Origin: Circinella umbellata
Taxonomy: Eukaryota > Mucoromycota > Mucoromycetes > Mucorales > Lichtheimiaceae
Direction of reading: 5' to 3'
Length of the DNA stretch: 32,733 nt
Assembly: GCA_025093555.1 (NCBI GenBank)
Contig: JAIWNF010000137.1
Span: forward strand, 1 to 32,733
Shown: positions 11,120-21,577 of the stretch, in pieces
Layout: the number at the start of each line of letters is the position of its first letter
Numbering within the stretch: the first letter of the stretch is position 1
Made by a program: the position numbers and the translations under genes
Notes under the pieces: model-generated
What the model saw: only the letters and a program-made list of their open reading frames with translations
Database searches by the model: none
What the model was told of the DNA's origin: nothing

Positions 11120-12229
11120 ATGACTGAAGAGACGAATTCACCACGAAATCAACAGCATCACATGATGTTACATATGGAAACCAATAGGGTATCCGCTCCA
11201 CATTTCACTGGTGATAATGATTCCGAAGACCCCTTATTGTTTTTGGATGAGTTTAAAAAAGCTGCACTTGCCAATAATTGGAAGCAGGATGACTGCAAAA
11301 TTGACATGATGGCATTATCATTAAAAGAATCTGCGAAATTGTGGTATCGAGAAGAATTTACCCGCTCAAGAAATACCAAATTTGATAATGGTTCAAGCGA
11401 TTGTTTTGTTTCACAATTTACAGATGAATTTGTTACCACTAGATGGAAAGAAAGATATCAAATAGATTACCGACAAAGAATTCAAGTCTCAAATGAACGA
11501 GGATCAGAATATATGTCAAGTAAAGTTGCATTGGCACATCGATATGAAAAGGCTAGTAAAACTACTATTGAAATTCATGATAAAATACACGATATCATCA
11601 GTGGATTACGTTTGGAATATAGAGATCAAATTCGGGAAACACCTGAAACTATAAAGGAATTACAACCGCAATTATCTTTAATGGAACGAAACATGAACAT
11701 GATTAGAATGACCGTCAGATTAGGCAATATTCCACTACCTAGACAACAACATCTGGCTATACGTAACCAATTGGAATCTCAACACGCAAACATAGCATCA
11801 GTTAACTATAATCGACACGATAGACATCAGAACAATAGGGAGACCAACTGAAACATCCATTCTCAACAACAACAAACAGAAGAAAAATTGGAAAATCATT
11901 TGACAAATGCATTAGATAGAATGGAAAGTATGTTAAAAACATATATGGAAGCCTTATCTTCTAATGCAAGCTCACAGCAAACACCAAGAGAAATTCTACG
12001 TCGCCCAAATAGACCAAATAATAACAATAATCCCAATTTAAATAATGAAACAAGATGTTACAATTGTCACGAAACTGGTCATATGGCGGGTGCATGTACA
12101 TTGCCTTGCCGCACTTGTGGGTCAATACTCATAGATCTAACACATTGTAGCCGGTGTGGATGTTTTTATATTAAATTTATAAGTAGATATATTTATTCAG
12201 CTACAACAGATGCTTATGTATTTTTATAG
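11120..12229 (+). pseudogene. gag: Element I gag, with in-frame stop
   Basis: ATG at 11120 opens MTEETNSPRN. Residues ~30-200 form a retrotransposon Gag capsid-like domain (LFLDEFKKAALANNW... AKLWYREEF... FTDEFVTTRW). A TGA at 11849-11851 interrupts the frame; the same frame continues through a Gln-rich stretch and ENHLTNALDRMESM to a CCHC zinc knuckle, CYNCHETGHMAGAC, followed by a second Cys-rich piece (CRTCG). TGA is one C-to-T step from CGA (Arg). The frame leaves recognisable gag near 12160 and runs into AT-rich non-coding DNA, ending at 12229. Gag normally assembles the particle and packages RNA through the knuckle. Confidence 0.88.
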
Positions 12230-12659
12230 TGAGCACCAGTAATATTATCGTATATTACAACGTAATTGTTTATTAAGATTTCTCAAGTTCTTTTGAGATA
12301 ATATATGTTAAGCGATAATGATTTTAATATAATCAAATCTAGTACAGAGATATTATGTCTGTATGTATTGAGTCTTTATAATGTGAATTTAGTTGTTATC
12401 AAATTCAAATACTACGTTTAATATGTAGTCAACAAATAAATATATAAAATAAGTAAGATAATGATCTTAAGCTAATCCCTTGGATAAATAAAATAATTAA
12501 AACAACCCAATATACGGTGTTGAGTGATCAATAGAAAATAAATTTAAAATAAAGTCAAATTGATTGAATAACAGATTGATGATTTTTATTTGGTTTAAAA
12601 AAGTTGGGGTTTATATATCTTTTACAATTGTTACGCAGTAACTTTCTAATGTTATGCAG
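12161..12659. other. Non-coding DNA between gag and pol (left half)
   Basis: AT-rich, no coding. It may be the left half of an insertion between gag and pol: TGTTTTTATATT at 12161 and GGTTACAACA ending 13298 would make TG...CA ends, but the flanks do not match, so this is not claimed. GTTTATATATC near 12610 is TATA-like. Confidence 0.35.
12655..12659. repeat. Probable target duplication of LTR D copy 3 (left), TGCAG
   Basis: TGCAG here and CGCAG at 13081-13085 flank the LTR, four of five bases the same. The mismatch is a transition. Confidence 0.55.
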
Positions 12660-13080
12660 TGTTGTATCCAACACATATTATTCATAAAGATAATTATTTG
12701 TCATTCTAATTATTAAAGTATAGCGTATCTTTAATTATGCTTTGCTGACATTTTGTGTATTTCCCTATTTGGACCATGATTTATAAGAACACAGAAGTCT
12801 GTCTTCTATAATGATATAAGGTTACAGCTGCATAGATATATCATATCGTCAACCGCTCAAAGTCTAATCTTAATATCATTAATCTTATATTCATAATTCA
12901 CACGGCCATGACAAATATAAATCTTACGTATACACATATCAATATATCCCACTGATAATAAGATTCATATAAATAGAGATAATATTTTATTTTAATAAAC
13001 TTCAGTTGAATTATTGTTCTTTTGGGTCTCATTGACTTATTTACGTCTCTTTTATTTTATTATATTTGATTGATATAACA
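12660..13080 (+). repeat. Solo LTR, family D, copy 3
   Basis: 421 bp from TGTTGTATCCAACA to TTGATATAACA, with TGTT/AACA ends and a CATATAAATAGAG box near 12968. No gag or pol belongs to it on either side, and the flanking pentamers nearly match, so it is a solo LTR left after recombination between two LTRs. It is in inverted orientation to copies 1 and 2. Confidence 0.88.
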
Positions 13081-13396
13081 CGCAGTTAAATCTGCAGCAA
13101 CTGTTTAATGTCGCGCAGTTATTACATGTGATTGTTTAATTAATTAATTGGGGGGATATTTATATTAAGTTGTTGTACAATAGATTGATTCGTGTAAAAG
13201 GTAATAGAAATGAGAATATTCTTATATGAATAATTATTCTGAATATTCGTATATAAAAATAGAAAATAAGAAAAGTTGTTTATGTAAGGGTTACAACATG
13301 TTCAGTCAGACACCAAACAAATGAAGTTGCACCTATAAACATAAATACAGATGATATAAATCAATCGGACCAATCGGATTTTCACCAGGGTCGACA
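13081..13396. other. Non-coding DNA before element I pol
   Basis: AT-rich. TTGGGGGGAT near 13148 is a purine run that looks like a polypurine tract, but no LTR start follows it. The pol frame is open from about 13352, so element I sequence has resumed by then. Confidence 0.35.
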
Positions 13397-13476
13397 ATGA
13401 AAGCAGGCTTGACGACCAATTTCCTCCTTCAACCACTAATAATAATAACACAAATATTGATAACATTCATGTCGGC

Positions 13477-15903
13477 ATGTCTACCCGCAGAAATAAAAGA
13501 GAACAGGAGGATAATATGCAACTGGATGATGATCAAGATTTACAAACCATTCAACCCACCGGCACTTCATCTCCGATGAGTAGTAATCACTATGAAATAA
13601 ATTCCAAAAAAAATACAAATAACTCAGAAAATAAAAAAAAAGGAAGAAAAATACAAAAACAATTAGAAGCACTCACCAAGGCTAGAAAAGCAAAGGCTGA
13701 ATTACGACGAGCTGATGCAGAAGCGAGAGAACGAGGAGAGGTGCCACCATTACTACAGAATAAATTGACACAACAATTTCCTCTGATAATTGATAAAAAC
13801 AAACAAGTTAGAGCATATAATATGCACCAAGTACTATGGGATACAAACATACAAATACCCTTGCCTCAACTCTTATATTACACTCCTTCCCTCAAGGAAG
13901 AAGTTATCTTGTCTTTAGGGGTAACTCAATCACCTGCTGCATATCGACGGCGCCAAACAAGTCTGAATGAAGTTAATACAATGCAGGCCCTAGACACCAC
14001 TCATCATCAAGAGGTGTGGGAATTACAAGTAATATTGGGATTAATAGAAGGATTGCAATGTGCATTTTTAGTTGATTGCGGCGCACATGTATCCATTGTT
14101 CCTCTCCATATTATTCAGCAAATGGGATTGGAACATTCCATTAGTCCTACTTCTCGCTTAGTGAAATTTGGAAGTGGGGAAGTACAATGTCCTGTCGGAT
14201 CGATAAGCATGAATTTGGTGTTGTCAGATGAATTACATGTCACTCATCGATATTTGGTTATGAAAAATAAAAATACTCCTTTGATTTTGGGATATGATTT
14301 TCTATATCATACCCGAGCCATAGTTGACCCATATTTACAACAAGTAGTGTTCAGATGTTTAAACCAAGATGGATCAGTTCTTTCTCAAGTAATTATACCC
14401 ACTCATTGGGCATATGGACCTGCCACTTGTGATACTGTGGATTCTAAGGACATCATCAAGACTCTGGACGACAGTCTCAATAGGCCCTCAACACCATCTT
14501 CTATAGAAGGAATAAATGCATATCTGTCAGAGGATAATGAAAATAAAGAAACAAATCTAATATCATTAGATGCCGATTTAGTCTTGGATGTAGGAAAGGT
14601 CATGGCAATACAAATTATTATACAGATGAAGGACCAAGTTCATGAAGAACCATTAGTGATCGACACTAATCCCAACGAAAAGAATACTATAATCATCTGG
14701 CCAGCTAAAATTCAAGATGACGGATCCACTATGCTCTTTATTGCGAATTATGGAAGAACAAGAATAGGAATCAAGGCTGGCGACGTTGTCAGAGCTACGA
14801 AATCTATACGAGTTATGGCGTCTCAATCAAGAACTCGAGAGATAGAAGTTGTAATGAAGGAATTAGCAAAGTTGACTAATAATAATGGAAAAATATATAA
14901 AATACCTATGGCGATATTTGAACAAGACAATGTGAGAGTTCAATCTATCAATATGATACAGACTACCGAGTACGATGTGGATACGACATTAACTAACGAA
15001 CAAAGGAAACAAATGAATGAAGTATTGCAACAACATGAAGACCGTTTTGCTAATTCATTAGCTGATGTAGGGGAATTGAAGGTCACTCCTTATGAGATTC
15101 AGATACAACCAGATGCAAAGCCGGTCAAAGTACCCCCATTTGTAGCTCCTGTAGAGGCGAATAGGTGGCTAAAAACATACTTAAGCGAACTGGAAAGACT
15201 AGGATTTATTGAAGCATGTTCAGGCCCTTGGGCTGCTGGTGCTGTTCTTGTTCCTTCAGATCCGGAAAAAAGAATCTATAAGAGTTCTTTCAAGGCAAAG
15301 CCATTAGCTCATCAACCGAAATTAAGAAAATCAAAAAATGGATCGGCCATGAAGGTGTGGGTGTTGCAAGCTAATCAGGAAGAAGATACAGAAGAAGAGT
15401 TACAAGCTGATTTTGAATATGAGACTCAAGATTATTATACCACTAATTATCAAGGTGAGCCTCCTTCTGAAAAACAAGCAAGGGATGTACATAGTCAACA
15501 AGTACAATATGACTGTATAGCTCCACCTCAACAAGCCGCTGGGAAAAAGGATCCTTATCAGTTGTGCATTTCTTACAAGGCATTGAATAAAGTATTAGTT
15601 GATATGTTAGTGTATCTACTTCCTAATATCAATCAATTATTTACTTTAATGGCTGGGGCCAAATATTTTTCTGTTATGGACGCCATGAAAGGGTATTGGC
15701 AATTACCAATTGCAGAGAAGTCGCGGGATCTTACCGGTTTTGTAACCTCCTCCTTTGGTCAGAAAAGGTGGTGTCGTTTAGTGATGGGGATGCACACTAG
15801 CCCTGGGGTGTGGCAATCGATAATGGATGATTGTTTTCGTTCAGCGCTATTTGATTATTGTATTATTTTTGTCAACGACATTATTATTTATAGTAATTCA
15901 TAG
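13477..15903 (+). pseudogene. pol: Element I pol, part 1: protease and reverse transcriptase
   Basis: ATG at 13477 (the frame is open from about 13352). Residues ~45-95 are a Lys/Arg/Ala-rich coiled coil-like region. Residues ~180-290 are a retropepsin-like domain, FLVDCGAHVSIV then ILGYDFL; the catalytic triplet is DCG where DTG or DSG is usual. RT starts near residue 540 (PFVAPVEANRW). Between GPWAAGAVLVPSD (~583) and YQLCISYKALNKV (~693) lie about 90 extra acidic, polar residues. The palm follows (YFSVMDAMKGYWQLP, GFVTSSFGQKRWCRLVMGM). The catalytic box is FVND at 15868-15879 instead of Y/F-x-D-D, so the first of the paired aspartates is lost. The frame ends at a TAG (15901-15903) inside RT, where related elements have Trp. 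Confidence 0.9.
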
Positions 15904-16239
15904 GAATTGCACCTAAAACATGTTAATTCGGTATTAGCCATGGCTGACAAAATTAATTTATCTTTGTCTAAGAAAAAATGCAAGTTCGGATATGATAATC
16001 TTTTGGTGTTGGGACATAACGTTGGAAAGGAAGGTTTTACTATGGAAAAATCCAAGTTGAAGAAGATTAAAGATTTTCCTCCTCCCAAGGATGTCATAGA
16101 ACTTTCCAGATGGATTGGAGTAATAGGATTTTACCATCAGTATGTCAAGAATCTTAGTAGCATTTTAGCCCCATTGTTAAAATTGAAGAAAAAGGGTGTT
16201 CCATTTATTTTGGGGTGGCGAACAACAAAATTGTTTTGA
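15904..16239 (+). pseudogene. pol: Element I pol, part 2: end of reverse transcriptase
   Basis: Same frame as part 1 after the TAG: ELHLKHVNSVLAMADKINLS, KKKCKFG, LGHNVGKEG, then RWIGVIGFYHQYVKNLSSILAPL. This is the RT thumb and connection region. The frame breaks near 16206-16212, where TTTATTTTGGGG carries one T too many; dropping one T lines it up with part 3. Confidence 0.88.
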
Positions 16240-17450
16240 CAACATCAAAGACATGATGACAAGCGAGCCTATACTATTAATTCACCCAGTATTTACAAAA
16301 CGATTTTATTTATTTACTGATGCAAGTGATTATGGCATCGGGGGCGTTCTCACTCAAGAGGAGGAAAGCAATCAAGGAATTTATTGTCCGATATACTTCG
16401 GAAGTCGCGCCCTTTCTTCAGCCGAACGTAATTACTCCACCTATGAGCGAGAATTCCTTGCGGTGGTGTATTTTGTACATTTCTATAAAATGTATTTACT
16501 CAGTAGAGAATTTATAGTGGTGGTGGATCATAAAGCTCTAGAATTTATTGCCAATTTGAAGGAAAATATGTCAGCCCATGTAACGAGATGGCTGATGACT
16601 TTGGCCATGTATGACTTTCAAATAAAATACAAACCGGGATCAACGAATGTACCAGCTGATTTCTGTTCACGCATATCGCCAGAAAAAATGGATCACGTGG
16701 AAGCAAATGCAGTTATCGTGGGTGACTATCTACCTCTATGTGCTTTTGCTAACTATGATGGTGGTGAGAGTAAAAGAAGAAGAATGAATCAAGAACAGGA
16801 AGAATTACAATTTGGAGGCATGAATCCGAAGTATTACGAAGACGTAGTGAAGTACCTGACAACTTGGAAAATTGAGGCTGATTGGGAGGATCATTATAAG
16901 AATTCCATCAAGAATTCCCCTCGAAAATATGTATGGTATGACCAAAAATTATTTTGTAAAGAAACCAAGAGATATCAAAAAAGACTTGTAATACGACCTC
17001 AAGAAGTAGCAGTTGTTCTTAAAGAATGTCATAACGATTTGACTGCAGGTCATCAAGGCATTGGTCGAACTTTTGCTAGAGTTAAAGAGCGCTATTATTG
17101 GCCAAATTATTTCGAATCCTACAGAAATTATGTGAAGTCTTGTCCCACTTGCCAATTGTTTGGATCAAAAGCTCTTCCTGTGCCTCTTCATCCATGGGAA
17201 CCCAGTACTAGTCCGTTTGCAAGAATATGTATTGATTTTTTGTCTATGCCAATGTCATCATTAGGTCATGATTCCATTTTGTTGGGGGTCGATTCTTTCA
17301 CTAGATGGATGGAAGCTATGCCAACATCAAGTAAAAGTGCTGATACAACCCATTTATTTTTATATGATTGGATTACGCGATTTTCCATGCCAGAAGTCAT
17401 TGTGAGTGATGGGGGCAGTCATTTTACTGGATATGATTTGGTGCAACAAA
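16212..17450 (+). pseudogene. pol: Element I pol, part 3: RNase H and integrase (first part)
   Basis: After the frameshift the frame reads FDNIKDMMTSEPILLIHP, then RNase H (FYLFTDASDYGIGGVL, ERNYSTYEREFLAVV, VVDHKALEF). Integrase follows: HHCC zinc region (HNDLTAGHQG...CPTCQLFG), first catalytic Asp in ARICIDFLSM, second in VIVSDGGSHFTG. The coding sequence is cut at 17450 by the hAT-like insertion; codons beyond that (to 17626) are transposon sequence. The rest of integrase resumes at 18809. Confidence 0.9.
17443..17450. repeat. Target site duplication of hAT-like element (left), GCAACAAA
   Basis: GCAACAAA is repeated exactly at 18802-18809. Eight bases is the duplication size of hAT elements. 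Taking out the insert and one copy restores an open integrase frame. Confidence 0.95.
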
Positions 17451-18801
17451 TAGGGATCTTAGTACAATCTGGATTTATAAACCGATCCGTTTTTCATACA
17501 GATTGGATCGGATTTGGATTGTGTCTCAACGGATTCGGATCAGATTCGGATCGTAATTCTACAATCCGGATTGTAAACGGATTGACATCTATGGATCCGT
17601 CGGATTTTTCTGATCCGTCATTATAATTATAGAGTAATGGATCAAAGTTTAACAATGCTGTGGTAAGGTATATATATATATATTCAAATAAAGAAGAGAG
17701 TAAGTTTTTGTATATTATTATATACTTGAATAGAGCAGTTGAAAAGAAAAGTAGTAATGGCTTTAATATAGAAAAAAAAATCTGAAAAGAAAGAAACAAA
17801 AATTGAAGATTAAAAAGAGAGATTAATGAACTTAATTACTATTTTTATTAATCTAGTAATGATAAAGAGAATTATGAACTTTTATTTGGTTGTAAACAGA
17901 AAAGGTAAACTTATACCTCTTTTTTTTTCAGCACACCAGAAATTTACTACTTCCCCACAAAAAAAAAAGTCCACGTCATGTTATATTTCTACCACAAAAA
18001 CTTATTTGTACTGCACCATCATAACTTTTTTTTTTCTACTATAACTTTCCCACTATAATTTTTTTCCAACTATAACTTTCTTTTCCCATTGTAACTTCTT
18101 TTTTCCCATTATAACTTTTTTTCTACTAGAACTCATTTTCCCACTATAACTTTTTATTACTACAATTCTTTTTTTATTATAACTTATTTATTTCCTATTA
18201 TGTTTTTCAAACCAAAATAATAAAGTCATCTAAAAATAATGCACCTCTGTTACCAATGTTTTACTGTTCTCAAACGATCTCAAACGACTACCATACACCA
18301 TCTTGTAAAATACCTTTTCTCATGAAAAAATACTATGACATCTACTATGTAATATCCAACCAATAAGAATCCACCATTATTTACATAATGCCAAGTTATA
18401 AGAGATTCTTATATAAAGTGAAATAACAAGACATTCTTATAAATGCCAAGCTATCGTATTAATAACTAAGAAATATAATTATTAGAAATATATAAATACC
18501 ATCAGTTTTTATTCGAAATAAATCATTATCTATTATATTATTATTATATCTTATTTTTCTATATTATTACTATATTCTATATCCCGACTCATATCTTACA
18601 TACTATATAGCCTAAATTTTCATCTAATTGATCCTTTTGCATTACGGATTACAGATTCAATCTGGATTTTTACGAAACGGATTCAGATTGCAATTTTCTA
18701 ATCCGTAGACAATCCGGATTTCTGAAAATCCGATCTGTTTCAAAACGGATCGGATTCGAAATGGTGCCAATCCGATCCGGATCGGTCTACTAAGAACCCT
18801 A
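17451..18801. mobile_element. Non-autonomous hAT-like DNA transposon
   Basis: A 1351-bp insert with terminal inverted repeats TAGGGATCTTAGTA / TACTAAGAACCCTA (one mismatch) and an 8-bp duplication. The TAGGG start fits the hAT superfamily. Subterminal regions on both sides (about 17465-17620 and 18640-18790) are filled with ATCCG/CGGAT words in both orientations, the kind of clustered sites that hAT transposases bind. The middle is AT-rich and has no transposase frame, so it must rely on an enzyme made elsewhere. Confidence 0.92.
18000..18190. repeat. T-rich minisatellite inside the hAT-like element
   Basis: About nine imperfect ~17-25-bp repeats of the form CCCACTATAACTTTTTT. They vary in T-run length and in CCCA or CTAC starts. 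Confidence 0.75.
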
Positions 18802-18808
18802 GCAACAA

Positions 18809-19474
18809 ATGAAGAAAATATATGGTATTTCAGTTACTGTGGGTGCTATCTATCATCCCATTCGACAAGGTCAAGTTGAACGAGCTGTAAGGACTATACG
18901 AACCATCATGTGCAGGTTATCTACGCAATATGTGGGAACTTGGGAAACCTGGTTATCTGCTGCTCTATTTGTGGTTCGTACTTCTGCAAGACGAGATCAC
19001 AGGTATAGCCCTTTCTTTTTAACCTACAGAAGGAATCCGACTTTTCCCTCTACATTCCTACAATCCGGACAACCTACCAATATGGTAATTCATGATGAAA
19101 ATGAAGACGACGAATGGATGGATGACGTTTCTACCCACATTGATTCCATAGTTAAATTATATGAAGATATATTGCCTCAAGCATTCATTAGAATGGTGGT
19201 ATATAAAAAGGCAATGAAGGAAAAATATAATGCCAAGGGTACCAAAGTTAGGAAATTCAGATTAGGGGATAGGATCTTATTACATAATGCTGCTTTATCT
19301 ACAATGAGCACTGATTTGGCTCCTCAATGGATTGGTCCTTTTACAGTTGCTAATCGTCTTGGTAATGACACCTATAGGTTGAAGGATGGAGACACTATTA
19401 TTCAAGGAGTATATCATGCAAATCGCATGAAGCTTTATCTCCTTCGTCCACGAGAATTAAGACCGAGTTTTTAA
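18809..19474 (+). pseudogene. pol: Element I pol, part 4: integrase (end)
   Basis: Continues integrase after the hAT insert: MKKIYGISVTVGAIYHP, then the catalytic Glu in QGQVERAVRTI, the C-terminal part of the core (SAALFVVRTSARRDHRYSPF), and a GPY/F-like module (PQWIGPFTVANRLGNDTYRL, residues ~170-195 of this piece). No chromodomain follows, unlike the minus-strand chromovirus at 7.3 kb. The stop is at 19472-19474, about 300 bp before the 3' LTR. Confidence 0.9.
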
Positions 19475-19640
19475 AAGCTGTATTTAAGGGTGGACTCAAT
19501 TCTTTTAGTTTGCTTTAAAGCCGTGAAGAGTATTTACTCTGGCATACAATTCTTTTCCTTTTCTTTTATATACATCTCTTTATATTAGCGTTAGCTCAGT
19601 AATTTTCTTTTTTTCTGAGTCAAATTTTATTCTCTGTTTC

Positions 19641-19683
<43 letters not shown>

Positions 19684-19772
19684 TTTCTTCTCTTTTTCAA
19701 TTTTTTTTCCCTCAACTATTTTATTTTATGATAATTCTTGTCGGGTCGACTACTAATTATCAAGGCCCTCTT
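19475..19772 (+). other. 3' untranslated part of element I
   Basis: T-rich, non-coding. It includes a pure (ATT)n microsatellite at 19641-19684. I see no convincing polypurine tract before the LTR start; the preceding bases are CAAGGCCCTCTT. Confidence 0.6.
19641..19684. repeat. (ATT)n microsatellite
   Basis: About 14 uninterrupted TAT/ATT units within the 3' leader of element I. Confidence 0.95.
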
Positions 19773-20287
19773 TGTAGTGATGGAAAATAGTTGAAGAGTG
19801 TGACTTTGAAATTTGTCACAACTACAATTAATCTCTATCCTGCGTTATGGGAATTATAAAAACCGTATTCATTCACGCACAAATAAAAACAGACTCTTTT
19901 CCCCTTTTCTCACCGTTTTTCATCTCTTGGCTCAGATTAGTCAAGTCGTATTTCAAGTGTTGTCTGTTTCAAGTATTTTGTATGTGAAGGAACAAGAGAG
20001 TCCATTTGGTCAAGTCCTTATTATGATTTATTAATTAGTCTTACCATTATATAGTTTTTGATTCATTCTATTATTTTGTATTGCTGGTTTCCAGTCGTTT
20101 ATATCTCATTGTATTGTTGTATCTCTGCGGTTGCAGTCATTCATATCTCTGTCCTCCTATATTGTATTGGTATGGATTAGTCTTTTATTATTTCTCATAT
20201 ATTATATCCCCAATTTTTATGTCTTGTATCTCATTCTCTATTATTATTGGTTTAGTGTGACAGTCTATTTCTGAACTTAGTACAATA
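19773..20287 (+). repeat. 3' LTR of element I
   Basis: Second copy of the TGTAGTGATGG LTR (see 10387-10901), the same length. Followed by the right CACC duplication at 20288-20291. Confidence 0.85.
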
Positions 20288-20370
20288 CACCCAAGGATCT
20301 AGTTCTAAATCACGAATCACGTGAACCTTTTCTTTGGTCTGACCAAATGAAACTACCACACAATGTGTCA
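20288..20370 (-). repeat. LTR A1, right part
   Basis: Continues the LTR interrupted at 10386: CCAAGGATCTAGTTC...GGTCTGACCAAATG... to CAATGTGTCA. It matches 31757-31841 of LTR A2 closely. The end is CAATGTGTCA where the other copies have CAACGTGTCA, a C-to-T change at a CpG. Confidence 0.85.
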
Positions 20371-20374
20371 ACTC

Positions 20375-21573
20375 TGACACGTGTGGTGCTTGAATGTGAT
20401 AAAAAGTAAGTATAAAAATAAAGGTAAAATAAAATAAAAATTTAAGAAGGAGTAGAATAAAATAAAATAAGATAAAACAAAAGGGTTCAAAGAAGTTACA
20501 GGTTGAGTGTAGTGAAAGTAAAGAGGTAGAAATAGAAAAGAAGATAATAAACAAATAAAAATATCATAGTGATTATCCCAAATCAACTGTCAAACAAAAT
20601 CAATATGAAAAATAAAAATAAATAAAATCAAAAGTAAAGTCAAAGCTACTATCCAGATCGAAGAGATAAAATTCGTCCTTTCTTTATTGTTTAAGGCGAC
20701 GCCTTATATATCTTTCAAAATCAATTTTAAAATAATAGTTCTCTAATAACTATTCTACAGTAAAAACGATGTAATCGTAATCAAGAAAAATAAAAGTACA
20801 GGATAAGAATAAGAGTAAAGACAACAAGATAAATGAGATAAGGTATAAATGAGGATAATAGAAAGGAAATTACATGAAAAATATAAAATTGACAGTATGA
20901 TAATATGATAATAGTAATATTATCGTGGAGGGTTAAGGTAGGCAAACGTGAATAATAGATATAGAGGGTGTGTAAGGATTAAGAGGTTAATGACAACAAG
21001 ATAGAGAAATATAAGATAGAAAAATATTAATAATAATAATGAACATAGAGTAAAATATGAAGATATCATCATGAGTATACGGGATCATGATATTTCGATA
21101 AAAAGAAAAATAAGTGAACGCATAAAATAAGATAAGGAAAAAGGGAGTAGTTGACAACAAGAAGATATGGTAATAAAATGGATAGGATGATAATAAAAAT
21201 AGTAAATAGATAAAAAAGGAAATTATATGGATCAAACGTATGAGAATAAAGAAGTATGAAAATGGTAAAGATAAAAATAAATAAAAGAAATAATACAAGA
21301 GTGCATTGATGACGAAAAAGGAATAATAAAGATAATGAAAATAACGAAAATGTTAATAGAATAATATAATTGATAAAACAAAGAAAGGTAGAAAAGGAAT
21401 AAATGATAATGGATTAAAGTGATATGTTTGATAGACGAAAAAGGGCAAAGTACGGTTTACTACAGAAGAATGAAGTTTCCGTCTGAGCCAATCCAAACAA
21501 GAGAAGAAGGGTTTCGGGTCTGGACCTTTGCTATCAAGTGGGGAGGCCGGGAAATACACCACACAACGTGTCA
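20375..21573 (-). repeat. Solo LTR C (1.2 kb, related to LTR B)
   Basis: Starts TGACACGTGTGGTGCTTG and ends CACACAACGTGTCA, like LTR B. Its first ~250 bp align with LTR B (GGTTCA-AGAAGTTA-GGTTG, then ATTATCCCA), but the rest is diverged. ACTC flanks it on both sides (20371-20374 and 21574-21577), consistent with a 4-bp duplication. On the minus strand GATATATAAGGCG near 20705 is TATA-like. Long hydrophobic Phe/Tyr/Ser/Leu frames across it are translations of T-rich DNA, not genes. Confidence 0.85.
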
Positions 21574-21577
21574 ACTC

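Larger units (their letters stand above)
10387..20287 (+). mobile_element. Element I: Ty3/Gypsy LTR retrotransposon, defective
   Basis: A plus-strand element with two ~515-bp LTRs (10387-10901, 19773-20287), a gag with a CCHC knuckle and a pol in the Ty3/Gypsy order protease, RT, RNase H, integrase. It has inserted into LTR A1 with a 4-bp CACC duplication. It was later hit by a family D LTR (12660-13080) and by a hAT-like element (17451-18801). The proteins are broken by a stop in gag, a stop and frameshift in pol, and a changed RT active site, so it cannot move on its own. Confidence 0.9.

Noticed and set aside
49..13080. The inverted D LTRs as terminal repeats of one 13-kb element
   Set aside because: Each copy has its own TG...CA ends and TATA box, copy 3 has its own near-matching flanks, and the DNA between is a mix of host genes and other elements.
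12161..13298. A larger LTR around the family D solo LTR, from TGTTTTTATATT to GGTTACAACA
   Set aside because: The ends look LTR-like, but the flanking pentamers (GTGGA, TGTTC) do not match and no second copy is in the window.
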